A DNA stretch of 64,000 nucleotides from Trichobilharzia regenti (taxonomy: Eukaryota > Platyhelminthes > Trematoda > Strigeidida > Schistosomatidae): the NCBI GenBank assembly GCA_944472135.2, contig OX235270.1, positions 42,594,352 to 42,658,351 on the forward strand. The letters run 5' to 3'. This document shows positions 36,343 through 48,599 of the stretch, one piece after another. Numbering within the stretch: position 1 is the stretch's first letter; every line of letters begins with the position of its first letter. A program made the position numbers and the translations under genes. The notes under the pieces were generated by a model. The model saw only the letters and a list, made by a program, of their open reading frames with translations, was not told the origin of the DNA and did not search any database.

Positions 36343-37567
36343 CTAAGTGTTAAAGAAATATAAGTATTCCGATTATTGTTTTAAGCAGTGTACTTGTTTT
36401 GGAGTGCCTACACTAGACAACACTATTCAAATGATAAACCACAGTTCACGGGCTTTGACTGATTAGATTAAACTGATTCGAAGAATTTATACCCGGTATC
36501 AATAAAATCAAAAAATAATAATGAGATGGAATTTACGCACAAAATTGCAAAGCTATCAAAACATCTAAGAACTGACAGCTGCAACCTTTACCATTTTTCA
36601 GCATTCATTTGAGTGAGAGCACATCCTACCTTCTAGTTTCCCCCGACTGTTATGCTTGGCGTAAATGACTACACAGTCCTTCACTTTTTTAAACTAACTT
36701 AGCTTTTCATTACATTAATACAGAAGCATCAAGTTTTTCAGATGACTCACATCCTAAAATAACCTAGTCCATATCAATTAATTATCGGTATTATTAAATG
36801 GATAATTTATCTTTGACGCACAAACTGCCGTTGCGGGCTAAACTGTTTTGTCATTTAGAACTTTGCAAATTAAACGAGGGTGTGGGGAAAATATAAGTAG
36901 GAAGAGAAAATAGTCTAAAACAAAGTAGGAACTAACATGTACTCATCGGTCACTTCAATGAATAAAATACACTGATGCCGCTGAAATCAATAATCAAGTA
37001 TAAAATTTAGTGACGTTGAATTCATTCAGTCACATCAGTTTACTAATGAAGCATGGTTTGACAAAAAGTAACAAAGATGAACATAAAACTGTTTAAAAAA
37101 AAGTACTTTTGTGTCTTTATGTTCATGTATGCATTTATTTGCATACTGTGGCCGCTTAAACAGTACTACACGATGTAATCAGTGTCATCAAGAGGTTGAG
37201 AAATCTTATCAAACTTTACACACAACATAAAGGATTCAAGTCCCAGCGGAGCACTTTCGCTATTAGCACTAATAAATATTCTACATAAATTAAGTAATTC
37301 AGGTAAAGTATGTTGTTGAAATCACTATGTTACATTTGATACAAAAGTCTTGAATACGAAGTAAACGTCAATCATGATATAAAATGTATGTATATATTAT
37401 GGATTGTACTGCTTCACTAAAGTATTTACTTAAGTAATCCACTTACTATGGAGAATAACCAGGAACTTTGAATTAATTTGAAAACAGAAGATGCACTACC
37501 CTACGGTCAAAACGATCACTTATAATGTAAAGAGAACATGAAAACGGTAGTAACAAAAGCCACTTAC

Positions 37568-37693
37568 AACATTATTTGAAGTAATGAATTTAAATACACA
37601 ACAGCTTCAGGGGTCGGCAGTTTGTACCTGCATGCAATCCTGATCTGACAAAAATCGTCATACGACAAATCACACAATGGAACGTTCAAGTAT
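37568..37693 (-). CDS. Unrecognised gene 2, exon 3
   Basis: A 126-nt exon, acceptor CAATTAG and donor GTAAGT (37562-37567), phase 2 in and out. It encodes a mixed hydrophobic stretch beginning YLNVPLCDLSYDDFCQIRI and ending AVVYLNSLLQIM. It is free of stops only in the frame that matches exons 2 and 4. I do not recognise the family. The surrounding intron from exon 2 is about 5 kb and carries family A, family C and LTR insertions. Confidence 0.65.
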
Positions 37694-38139
37694 CTAATTG
37701 TAAAACAAGAAAAACACGGTTCTTCTTAATATCAAGAACTAGAAAAAACTTACTGAACAATGCAAAGGCTTACTTAAAGCTGTAATCGTTCTAGTTTGTA
37801 GAGCTTAAGTAGACAATCCATTCAATATGAGGAAGGACAGAGTACCATGTCGTCATCCATAGCTAATCGGAGCCCATTCTACTAAACTGTCTTTTCTCAA
37901 GCAGGTAGGTGGCCTAATTAAACTCTTTAAAAACTTTGGTTTAAGTTAATCGGCTTCTAATTTCGATCAGCGTTCGACGTGCTAATTCACTCTGTTGATT
38001 CTATTTAGTGAGTGTACTTCTCCTTTTAAACTTTTAAAAATAGTCTTTTTCGAAAAGCAATCCATAATAAATTCCCCTTGTCTGCGTTGAATAATTGCAG
38101 CTTAACATCAGAAGTTATTTGAATTGAATCATATGATCC

Positions 38140-38865
38140 AGTGAATCAGGGATTGACTTGCTACCAGGGAATAATCTCGTTGACTTAAAATACGCAGACG
38201 ATATAGTCCTTCTAGGCAAAGACGCTGAGAGTGAGACGCCATTGAGAGTGGAAGACATGAAAAGCGCGGTTAGTTGTCTTTGATCATAGGTGCCTGCGTT
38301 CTATCTCCCGTCTGAAGTGGTATGATAAGGTGAGCAATATTGAGGTGAGGCTTCGGTCGAGTTCTAGGTAAGGAGGGGAAATCAATCGATGAGGTTATGA
38401 AATTACATCGACTGAGATAGTTAGGACATGTGTCACATATGCCTAGTCATCGCCTTCCTCGACAATGGGCTATATAGCTGACATAGCGTCAGGCTGGAAA
38501 AGAGCTAGCGGAGGTCAAACAAAAACATCGCACCAGTCAATGAAATCCACAACACAGTTTAAGCCAGCCACGTAGGAAGGTGTAGACTTCCTGACTGGTT
38601 GGGCTCCTTGGAACAGTAAAAACCAATGGTTGGAAACAATTGGTGATATGGTTCAAAATCGTTCTCAATGGCTAGCACAAATGCATCCACTCCTTGTGAC
38701 TCATGATTTCCGATGAAACTGTTTTGATCTTCGTTACCATTATTCCTTTGTCCCACACCTCTGTTTACTGTCTCTATTATACATTTCTTCTGCTTTCTTC
38801 TCTTGGTTTGTGTGGTACATGGAGTGTGGCGACTTGAAGTGCCGCACATGTGTGCAAAGTTCTAT
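38140..38865 (+). mobile_element. Family A LINE, motif C plus 3' end
   Basis: Plus strand IDLLPGNNLVDLKYADDIVL then, after an internal deletion near 38240, WYDKVSNIEVRLRSSSR-like C-terminal sequence, and from 38440 the 3' region shared with 21747-22178. Confidence 0.8.
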
Positions 38866-39830
38866 ATCGAAAACAGACAGACAGACAGAATCATATGATC
38901 TCTAGTTCTTAGTTCTTATTAGGACATTTCTATCGTCATCGAATCGAGAAATGTTATTAGCACTTGCATAATTACTCCAAGTGTGACTATGAGTGAATAC
39001 GTAACATGGGAATTAGTAGATCCCAGCATTACATTGAATTGCTGTCTCATAGACGAAACATTTTGTGATTTCGCACACTGAGGTTATCTGATATGATGAC
39101 GTTTGCAGTCGGTACTTTATTTCGCAAGTCGCGTTTCTTACTTGATTGTAAGATTTATTATTCTACATTTAAAAAGTTTGTCCCGAATACGAGTAGACAG
39201 TTTATGTGGCTTTTCACTAGCTCCAGTATTTTATTTCTTTGATAAAGCATACAGCGATGCAATGCGATTTACAAAACTAAGTCACGAACACTGATTACTG
39301 TTCAACAAATGAATCTAATTTTTCGTAATCCCTAATGTCTTCTTTCTTTGCATACGATGGTGTAGAATCCACTATGGGAGTTGAATCATCGCATTTACAT
39401 ATATTTGGTGTAGATTCAACAAAAAAAGCCCGGGAATCAAACTTAATCTTCCCCTAACTAGACTGGGTTTTAAAACCTCCGAGCTATCCCATCCTAGTGT
39501 GCTTGTGAATCATTGTATGCCTTGCAATAAATCAGCTTCTTCCAAGATTACTTATTTCACGAGAACCTACCAACTACTTTTACCAATTTACTTGACTAAA
39601 GAGTCACTAAGATAAGATAAGCTTTATTCCAAATCAGTACTTGTGATACAGAATGGAATTCTCAGCATTTTACTACAATATTGCATCCAGTTAGTACATT
39701 AACAATAAATATAGTTCTACATAGATTAAGGTTACTCAGTCAGTTTTGACAACAACATATTAGCATGTCAGTAGCAAAGCCAAAATTTAAACAGAGTGTT
39801 TGAAGGTGTTAGAAAAGTACATACTACTAG

Positions 39831-40890
39831 TGTGGTGAGAGCAGGCTGCTAGCCGATTGGTTGGCACTAATCTACGTTAAGGTCTAGGTCACTAATATGG
39901 GCCGTGAACAAGGCTGAGTCAACAACCAATCACAGCGAAGTTAACGTGGCAAAATATGATTCGCAGATAGAGAACTCTGTTTGTCAAGGAATCCCGAAAC
40001 AACCAATCAGAAGCCTGCGTTTGTCTACCTAAACAACCAATCAGATGACTGCGCTTGTCTATAATAATGTTGTCTGAAATATGTATAAATACGTGTTGAT
40101 TTTCATAATAAAACGATCTGTTGCCTGGCCCTTGTCTTCTGTTGTTACATTTGGTGTCGCTGCCTACCGACAAATGAAAAGCCTATACCCTGCAGTTTTT
40201 GATGGAGACATATGGATCTTCGGGCAGGACTTCAAGGCTTCTGCGCAGTTGAGTGGCGTTCAAGATCTGTCAGCGATGGAGCTGCTACTTGAGACGCTGC
40301 TGGGAGGTCGGGCGAAAGCAGCATATGAAGGTGTGGGCCGAAGTATGGACGAATGTTCGACAGGGTCAGGCAAACAGTTTCCAAAGTGGGAAGGACCATA
40401 TATGGTCACTTCGAGATGGGGTTACGCAGACACAGTCGCAATGGCGAACAATGAGAGGCGCGTGAACGTCAGCGAGCTCCAGAAATGGATACAGCGAGAC
40501 AAGCCAACGATGACGCCTGCACCAAGTAGATCAAGCCGACTTCAGTCGCACGTATTTGACGGGGGGACGAGTGTGGTGAGAGCAGGCTGCTAGCCGATTG
40601 GTTGGCACTAATCTACGTTAAGGTCTAGGTCACTAATATGGGCCGTGAACAAGGCTGAGTCAACAACCAATCACAGCGAAGTTAACGTGGCAAAATATGA
40701 TTCGCAGATAGAGAACTCTGTTTGTCAAGGAATCCCGAAACAACCAATCAGAAGCCTGCGTTTGTCTACCTAAACAACCAATCAGATGACTGCGCTTGTC
40801 TATAATAATGTTGTCTGAAATATGTATAAATACGTGTTGATTTTCATAATAAAACGATCTGTTGCCTGGCCCTTGTCTTCTGTTGTTACA
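39831..40890 (+). mobile_element. Small LTR retrotransposon, 1060 bp, non-autonomous
   Basis: Two 319-bp LTRs (39831-40149, 40572-40890), TGTGGTG...TTGTTACA, with no difference found on reading, flanked by CTAG on both sides (39827-39830, 40891-40894). Only 422 bp lie between. A TGGTGTCGCTGCC stretch just after the left LTR may be the primer-binding site and GACGGGGGGACGAG before the right LTR the polypurine tract. Identical LTRs mean a very recent insertion, so a full-length partner should exist elsewhere in the genome. Confidence 0.9.
40174..40593 (+). CDS. In-frame gag start / integrase end fusion of the LTR element
   Basis: ATG at 40174, 139 codons, stop TAG at 40591-40593 inside the right LTR. 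The first 55-60 residues (FDGDIWIFGQDFKASAQLSG, LLETLLGGRAKAAYEGV) resemble the start of a retrotransposon Gag; from about residue 69 KWEGPYMVTSRWGYADTV and NVSELQKW are the GPY/F-type C-terminal domain of an integrase. So protease, reverse transcriptase, RNase H and the integrase core are missing, yet the join keeps the frame. Whether the fusion protein is made is unknown. Confidence 0.75.
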   Translation: MKSLYPAVFDGDIWIFGQDFKASAQLSGVQDLSAMELLLETLLGGRAKAAYEGVGRSMDECSTGSGKQFPKWEGPYMVTSRWGYADTVAMANNERRVNVSELQKWIQRDKPTMTPAPSRSSRLQSHVFDGGTSVVRAGC

Positions 40891-41934
40891 CTAGCATATT
40901 TACTGGCGTAAGCGATAACAAAATGGTCGAGATATACAGAGTGTGAAAGAACGAACAAGAATGTTTTAAGTAGAGTTTGTAAGGAAGAGAGAAACAAAAC
41001 AGAACATAACAAAAATAAATACAGAATGAAAAAAAATAGAGAGAAAACGTTGTACCTGTAAATGATGTGAGTTGGAAAGACGAGATCTATTTGTTCTACT
41101 GACTATTTAATAAGTTAAAGGTTTCACGCCTTATGCTTTCTTTATCTCACAGAACACGAGCTAGGTAGGGTATGGTTGAGTTTTTGTACTTGCTAGTGCG
41201 GGCATATAGTTTCCTACATAGGCTTCTGGTTTCGCCTGATGAGATACAAGGGGAGAGTTGTGAATGAAGATGGTGGTGTGAGTTAGATCAAATGGACTTA
41301 GCCCATTTTTCACATGAGTCCATGTGCCTGTCCACCAGAATATTAACAAGCTGGCTAAGTGGCAAACTGCTTACCCTGCTGACAACCTTTAATATCCTAC
41401 GTAATAAGGTATAGTCTTTCTTCAATAGCCCAGGAAAGACTAAGGGGGAACAATAGAGAATAATAGGCAGAATGCGAGAGTTAACGAATTGTAGGAGTAA
41501 GGGTTGGGTTGGGTTATTCCAGAATGTCTTAACTTCTTGATGTAGAAGGTAAGACGGAAAATTTCTTAGAAATCATCAAGATATGAGACGACCAGGAAAG
41601 ATCAGCAGATAGAATAACGCCTACGTATTTAATTTCTGATTTGGTTTCTATTTCAGTGCCATCTATGTTGCACACCTCGTGAGTGCTAACCAGTTTGTTT
41701 AGGTCCGATTTGTGCCTAAAGGTGAAATTAACTATTTGGCATTTGGAGGGGTTTAAGGTGAGACCGTTTTCCTTGGACCATTGGCTGATTTCTGATAAGA
41801 AGCCATTTAGTTTAGAGCAGTCACTTTGACATTTTACAGGTAAAGATACAGTTAGGTCATCAGCATATTTGACTAAACAGTATTTGGTATATTACTGTAG
41901 GTTGGAGTACCATTCTTATCTTATTATTACTATA

Positions 41935-42605
41935 TCCTTTAATTCCTAGAGGAACATAGGGTTTCAGCTGCGCGTATCCATTGCCTTCGGTTTTCTGTCA
42001 ACTTTTTCACCCCGCTCCAAGTCTTCCCACATGCTTTCATCTCCTCTTCACATGACCTCCTCCAAGTCACCCCACCCTATCACTGACGACCAACTCGCCG
42101 ATTCCCTTTCGGGTTCTACTCGAACGAGAGCTTGTCTAGTGATGCCACTTGATGGTTTCCTCAACGTACGGCCAATCCATCTCCATTTCTTCCTGCCTAT
42201 TTGTTTCACAATCGGTTCCTGCTGAGTTGGTTCGCCCATTTCCAGAGATCCCTCCCTATTGCTGATCTTTTCTGGCCATCTGATCTCGAGTAGTATTGAG
42301 TGAAGACAACTATTAATGAAGGTCTGAAGTTTGTTTGAGATACTCTTTATGACGCGCTGGCCAAGTCTCTGATCCGTATAGAAAGTAGAACTGACTTCAC
42401 ATTGGAGCTGAAAATCCGGATCGCATTTTTGATGGTGAGTGCTGTTGACCTCCATACAGACTTGAGAGTAATGAAAGCTCGTTATGCTTTTCCGATCCTT
42501 GCTTTGGTATCCTCGTCACTTCCGTCGGCCTGTAGTTGAAACGATGCTTCCTAGGTAGGTAGGTAAAGGAAGTTGTTTCTTTCAGGTTCCTCCCAGTCAT
42601 GCTGA
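41935..42605 (-). mobile_element. Family B LINE 3' portion in intron 2 of gene 2
   Basis: Minus-strand copy with SNKLQTFINSCLHSILLEIR, IVKQIGRKKWRWIGRTLRKP and 3' end at GAATTAAAGGATATAGTAA. Same orientation as gene 2, so host pre-mRNA would include it in sense. Confidence 0.85.
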
Positions 42606-43134
42606 TTGTTGTCGGGCAGGAATCTTATCTTATCTTAGCACTGTTAGAAATCCTACAAGGTATTTTCGATAACTCCTTTATATGTGGCAGCACTGAAAAG
42701 GCTTTAAACTCTTAATTACATGAAAACAAAATCAGTCAGCAATTGTCAAATACATTTTCAAATTCTGTAAACAAGAATATATATATATATATATATGAAG
42801 GGCAAATACTCTTAATACAAGTATAAACTTGTATGGAGAAACGATGCTACTATACTTACCCAGCCATTATGCGGCGTATGTTATCAGCATACAATTGGGC
42901 GTCTAACTGTTCATCTTCGTTTGGTTGATAAACTGGTAAAAACTATTGTTGGAGTTTAATACAAAAGGGAAACATTTTTACTGCAAATATCAAAGTAAAT
43001 AACCTACATGAAAAAGCATACGACTAACTAGCCTAATTTAGCATACCAGTCAGTAAAATATTATTCTGAGATCAAACTGACTCAAACACAATTAGTTTGC
43101 AAAATGAAAACTTTTATATCAGACAAGAAAAGTA
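41936..43134 (-). repeat. Inverted segmental duplication, copy 2 (source locus)
   Basis: Contains functional exon 2 of gene 2, part of its introns and a family B LINE fragment in the same transcriptional direction. Considered the source because its exon fits the gene and keeps the AG acceptor. Confidence 0.85.
42860..42932 (-). CDS. Unrecognised gene 2, exon 2
   Basis: A 73-nt exon with acceptor TTTTACCAG and donor GTAAGT (42854-42859), phase 1 in and phase 2 out. It encodes an acidic then basic helix-like stretch (YQPNEDEQLDAQLYADNIRR then IMA). A near-identical second copy lies inverted at 20347-20419, where the acceptor AG is TG; that makes this copy the functional one. A family B retrotransposon 3' end lies in the downstream intron at 41935-42605 in the same orientation. 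Confidence 0.7.
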
Positions 43135-44184
43135 ACATTAAAAACGAAATTTCGCACAAACACCGCTCCTCCCAGATCTTTTCAAAGAGAAATGATCTAT
43201 ATATATGGTATTCATATTTACATTATACATCTGCATAGGCATACGATCACATTCAACATTTATGCAAATATCACTGAGAACCTTTTGAACAGCTTGCCAT
43301 CATATGAACACTATTAATCATCTTTAATAATACTAGTGGACGCTATGTTTTGATGCGTTACAGCTATTCCTGAAAAGCAATAAGTACAACCGTGATCAGG
43401 GAGCATTGATATTGATACGAACGGGTAACAACATGAACAAAAAGGATAAATTTGCATGGATTACCATCAGGAAAATAAATACTGCAAGTTGAATAATAGT
43501 ACGACAATAATACTTAACAATTATTTATGAGAACAGATAATGACGACAGTTATGAAATAGAGTACATGAATTACAACAGGCGAGCAATAATTATGATGAA
43601 GTGATTATAATAAGTGGCGATTGATTGCAACCACTTCAACAATGAAAACATCATACTGTCACAAACTGCCGATGACATGTCAGAGTTTCGTTGGTTCCTG
43701 ACTTTCTGTTTCAACAAACCTGATCACAGTGTCTTACAGTCAGTTAATGCCAATTCACCTACATGAAAATCTGAAAGAAAATTCAAGCACATGAGCGCAT
43801 TAAGACACCTAGTCAGACTGACTTATCCTCAGAATATTCTGAACACGGTTGTGAAATTTTAGTCCTTAAACGGACTAGATTATTTGGTTAAGTTTGAATA
43901 ATATAACACCAATAGGAAATGAGTCTGTCATATTTTTTAAAAACGGTCTATGAAATATGCGTATTTTAGCTCACTATTTGGATACGTCAAAAATGCTGAC
44001 TGCAGTCATGCCTCGGAGACTTAGTAAAACCTACTATTTAAAAATGTCTAGAAGTGAATTCTCTGCCTACAAATCATTTGCTTTGAAGACATATGTTGCG
44101 AGTTTATTGAAATACCACCGTGGAAACAGCACTGCTGTTTGACAGTTAAATTTACCAGAATATTCGAAATGCAAATAGACTTAC

Positions 44185-44227
44185 TTCTATTTCCAATCTG
44201 TTGTAAAACTGAGTCATCGTCAGCCAT
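44185..44227 (-). CDS. Unrecognised gene 2, exon 1 (start codon)
   Basis: Short first coding exon: ATG at 44225-44227, 14 codons (MADDDSVLQQIGNR) and one base, then a GTAAGT donor at 44179-44184. It was chosen because its phase 1 end fits exon 2, whose acceptor needs phase 1, and the six later joins also fit. The exon is too short to identify by itself. The product is acidic at the N-terminus. This gene lies between the LPCAT-type gene (upstream) and TDP2 (downstream), all in the same orientation; each probably has its own promoter, but none was seen. Confidence 0.6.
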
Positions 44228-44229
44228 AA

Positions 44230-45815
44230 TAACTTCAACCTAATATTATATATATACATATATATAGGAGAAAAACAACCGACAAATCAATCGTAAAAAA
44301 GTATACGAGTGGAACATTATTTTTAAAATGAGAAATTTACGTCTAAATATAAAAATTTAGAGAGACAAAAAAACTGAGGAAACTACATTTGCGAGCTTCA
44401 CTATGAGAGCGAAGGACATCCGATGACTGAAACCATTTTGACATAGGTAACCAATATATTATGACTGAGATAAACAACAACCAGCAATCCGTATGCATCA
44501 ATAACAATAAAGAAATGAAAACAATAAACAGGTGCACATTAGTGCATAATAAGACTCTGCAGGTTCAGTAACCTATTAAGACTTGCAAAATGGAAAATAT
44601 CTGCATGAATGCAAGTTTGCCCTACTGATTATCCCTATAAATCTTTACTCAATAAACTACAAGTCGCAACTAAATTAAGAAACGGATAGCTACTACATTG
44701 ATATGACGGCCGAACTTGCATATCGCGATGATCCAACGACCCACACTTGCTGAGATGAATATTCCTGTGGGTTCTACCATACCTGAAAGTTCATGAGATC
44801 GCAATCAGACAACCGCAGTTACCATCCTAATATAAGTCGCCCATACTATGTTGAGGGTGTGAAAGTAAAGTCAAACTGCTGACGAGAAGGGATGTAACAG
44901 CAACAAGGTATTTCTATGAGAAAGTCACCAAGCCAGCTACACGTCCTCTCTACTGTGACAAACGGGGATCGTCGAAGGTCACACCCAAAATTTTTACATA
45001 CCGACCTACATTGCTGCTGGAGGTAAAACCTTCACACAGACAACTCCAGACACCACTTCAAACATGCCATGTGAGGCCGGCTTCAAGCTGTTGCCTTATG
45101 CGCTCCGGGATTTTCCAACTCTATCGTTCCTTCTGTTACAGGCATTTCAAGAGAAAATCTACTTCCCCAGGGTTGGCGGCAGGGAAGTAAAGACCACACA
45201 ATACCTCCACACGCATACAAAACTTTCCTGATCACTACGTTCTTTAACTTTAACCACTACCTTTGTACTGGAATAACCAACGTCGACCAATCACCAAATA
45301 TAACATCTGGTCTCACTAGTCAGAACTACGGCGTCTTGATCCAATGATGTACGTTGTGATCCGAAGACATACAAATGACCCAGGTTTGATTTTCCACTTG
45401 AACCCTTCTAATAAACATGATGGGTCTACAAAGTTCACTTCATAAATATCGAGATATCCTTCACCATGATTGTAAGCTTGCAAGTGTAGGAATAGAGTTG
45501 AATGCAAGTGCAGAAAAATCCCTACTTGAATGGATCCCAATGGGTAGACGTATATGTGCTGTCCGGCTGAGAGAATCCATATTAAGTAAATACTGCGATA
45601 ATCACTGACGTCTTCTTATAACCTTCGCCGACTTCATAACTAACTGCAGTCCAGACGAGACTTATCAAAAACTGTCTAGTTTGTCACGGTTATCGATCAG
45701 AGAGAGTGTGTAGCCATTCCTTTCTTTACGGCTTCAACACATACCGTTGAAAGTGGGAGACATGAAGTACTTTACTTGATGACACGGTGTTTTATATACC
45801 GTGTTAAGCGGTACA
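44230..45815. other. Upstream of gene 2, nothing recognised
   Basis: No coding or repeat sequence recognised. The other intron gaps of gene 2 (31555-32130, 32695-34080, 34755-36130, 36345-37565, 38870-39600, 43140-44180) are also without recognisable content. Confidence 0.5.
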
Positions 45816-45819
45816 TAGT

Positions 45820-46110
45820 GATACAGAGGTTAGGCGTCTAGTGTGAGGTAAAGAGGGTAAGTCAGTTGATGAGACTGCAAACCTGTATCAGTTGAAATGG
45901 CTACGACACGCACCAAGCCATGACTTTCTTCTATTTGCAATGTTGGGAAAGAGTCGGGGGTGATCAGTTCAAAGCGTGACATCAATCCATAGAGTCTGAC
46001 TGCTGCTCTGAGTCATGTTTGAAACGTAGACTACCTAGTTGGGGTCCTAGAGATCCTAAGAACAAATGCCTGGCGACTGTTAGTGACATGACCTGAAACT
46101 GCTGACAGTG
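45820..46110 (+). mobile_element. Possible family A LINE C-terminal remnant
   Basis: GKEGKSVDETANLYQLKWLRH resembles the WLGH-type C-terminal stretch of family A. Short and decayed. Confidence 0.35.
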
Positions 46111-46916
46111 GTTCAGATGCATTTACTCTTTGTAATCGTCCATGTTCATTGAATCCTCAATACTGTGTATTTTCCTTCTCCATGTTTCCGTTCATCATAG
46201 CTTTTTCGTATTTTTTTTTACATTGATCTGCTTCATGAAGGTTGATAGTCTGAACTACTACGTTTTTGTGCAAAGTTTTATGCTAAAGTTCTATTCAGGG
46301 TATCAGCATCTAAACTAAAGGCTGTCAGTCTAAACATGTGATATGGTTAAAATGGGGACTGATTCCAAACGATAACTTATTAGATGAGAAATAGTACCTT
46401 AGACTGCTACGAACAACCATTCATTCCGCAACTTTCAGTGTAAAACCTGAACAAACTTAATTTCTCAACAAGGCTTTCATAATTCTAGTCGCAGACAATC
46501 AGTACTCAACAGTTTACTGCAAGGAATATTTTCATACATGAAACAATGAATCCTAATGTTCACTATTTAGGTTTTCACTAGAATACTCATTAGACATAAA
46601 GGCAAGACTAAGTTGGTAAGAAATCATTGATGAGATATATCACGTCAGTTGAATCATGTAGTTAGCTTTAGACAATGACAAAAAATTAAGGGCAGAATAT
46701 GGAAAACTTACCTACTGAGTGCACATATATCTCATATATCATTGTTACCATAAAAGCTATACAAACTATTCGCCATTCAGTAAAAAATACACTACCTATG
46801 CAAAATTATCAGCTGATAACTAAACTACACCACTTTTAAAACCTAGTGTTTTCATTTGAACATCGCTCTAACCAAGATACATTCCCGCTAATTAATTTTT
46901 TTATTCTTTACCGTTC

Positions 46917-48369
46917 TCTGGAAGGAGGGAAAGGTGCCTACTGACTGGGGGAAAGGTTACCTCGTGAAACTACCAAAGAAGGGCGACTTACGCCTCACTC
47001 TGCAAGAACTGGCGAGGAATCATGCTCCTATCGACGTCAAGTAAAATCCTGAGTTGCATCAACCTGGAGAGATTAAAGGACGCACTGGATACAGAACTCC
47101 GACCAGAACAAGCTGGAGTCAGGAAAGGCAAATCATGTTCTGACCAAATTGCAACTCCACGAATCATCACCACAGAACAAAGCATGGAATGGCAATCAAA
47201 CCTCTACCTCAACTTTACAGACTTAGACTTTGAGAAGGCCTTCGACAGCGTTGACTGCGAAGTAATTTGGAAATTACTCGAGTACTATGGCGTACCCGAA
47301 ATATTCATCAACCTTATTCAACAGCTGTACAACAAAGACACATGTCAAGTGATCCACAACGGAAAACTCAGAGAGGCGTTTGGAGTAAACAAAGGAGTCA
47401 GACAAGGGTGATTATTATCACCCACGATGATATTCTTAATTGTGGTGGACTGGATTATGCATCACACAGTGGGAAACGAGAAGACAGGAATATCCTGGAC
47501 CGACGTGAAGAACCTAGAAGACCTGGATTTCGCGCGTGGATGATTTATGTTTGATGTCACACACAATCGAAGACTTACAAGCGAAAACCAACAAACTGGT
47601 CGAAGAAGCAGGTAGTGAAGACAGGACTCCAGGTAAACATAGACAACACGGAGGTTATGAAAATAACCAACCAACAACAGCAACAACATCCAACGTCAAT
47701 CACCATCAACGGGAGGGATTTGAAAGGGGTTACTTCATTCACTCACTTATCTAGGGAGCATTGTCTCAACTACAGGCAGTCGGAACGGACGAGCATGTCA
47801 AATCGAGAATCGGGAAGGCGAGAAACACATTCATCAGCCTGAAACCAATCAGGAAATCTTCGTCACTCAGCATCAACAACAAAATTCGGTCGGATTTTCA
47901 ATACAAACGTCAAATCAGTCAGTTCTTCTATACGGATCAGAAACTTGGCGGGCCTCAAAGAATATTTTCAAAAGGTTGCAGACCTTTATTAACAACTGTC
48001 TTCGCTCTATACTGAAGATCAGATGGCCGGACCGGAAAGAATCACCAAGGAATTATGGGAACAAACAAAGCAAGAACCAATCGCCCAACAAATATGCAGG
48101 AGAAAGTGGAGATGGATCGGACACTCTCTGTGGAGACCGCCGGGTGACATCGCCGGTCAGGCCATTGCTCGAGTGGAACCCGAAAGGGAAGCGGAGCGTG
48201 GGACGTCAGCGCAAGGATGACATGGAGGAGATCGTGTGAAGAGGAGTTGAAACAGTATGGAATAACATGGATGCAGGTGAAAAGTACAGCAGAGGACAGA
48301 AGAAAATGGAGAGGTGCAGTTGAAGCCCTATGTTCCACTAGGAACGCAAAGGAGCAATAATAATAATAA
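46917..48369 (+). mobile_element. Family B LINE, longest reverse transcriptase copy
   Basis: Starts at KVPTDWGKGYLVKLPKKGDL and continues through LRPEQAGVRKGKSCSDQIA, LDFEKAFDSVDCEVIW (motif A), VNKGVRQG followed by a TGA (motif B region, TGC to TGA), LDFADDLCLMSHTIED (motif C), KLQTFINNCLRSILKIRWP, RKWRWIGHSL, EWNPKGKRSVGRQR and ends GAAGCCCTATGTTCCACTAG with GAACGCAAAGGAGC(AAT)n. Multiple frameshifts make it inactive. Antisense to the flanking host genes. Confidence 0.88.
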
Positions 48370-48592
48370 TTTACGTTCTTAGTGGAACATCGGGCTTCAA
48401 ACTAGAGCTTTGAGGTTTCTTTAGCAGTGGTATTTATTTTTACGGATGGGGTTGCTAGCCTCATACCCAACCTCCCCTTATTACCAATCTTATCCCTGGT
48501 TTAGAGAGGTAAAGGAGTGTGTCGCACGGCGGTCGATCCCCGAACCACGTGAGTGGTTGGCGAGCATTCTACCGCTGTGCCATCGACGCACC
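48370..48592 (-). mobile_element. tRNA-derived SINE (type 2), tail to tail with a LINE
   Basis: On the minus strand it reads GCGTCGATGGCACAGCGGTA, the GGTTGGGTATGAGGCTAGCA body and a tail GAAGCCCGATGTTCCACTAA then GAACGTAAATTATTATT. The tail runs straight into the plus-strand tail of the family B element ending at about 48369. Confidence 0.8.
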
Positions 48593-48599
48593 CGCAAAA

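Larger units (their letters stand above)
39605..41890 (-). mobile_element. Family C LINE copy, split by an LTR element
   Basis: Matches 1620-3130 on both sides of the insertion at 39831-40890: TGGAATTCTCAGCATTTTAC on the low side; on the high side the C-terminal frame with frameshifts (minus strand, 41160-41890) including SKCQIVNFTFRHKSDLNKL-type sequence. Lacks the SINE present in the first copy. Confidence 0.8.
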
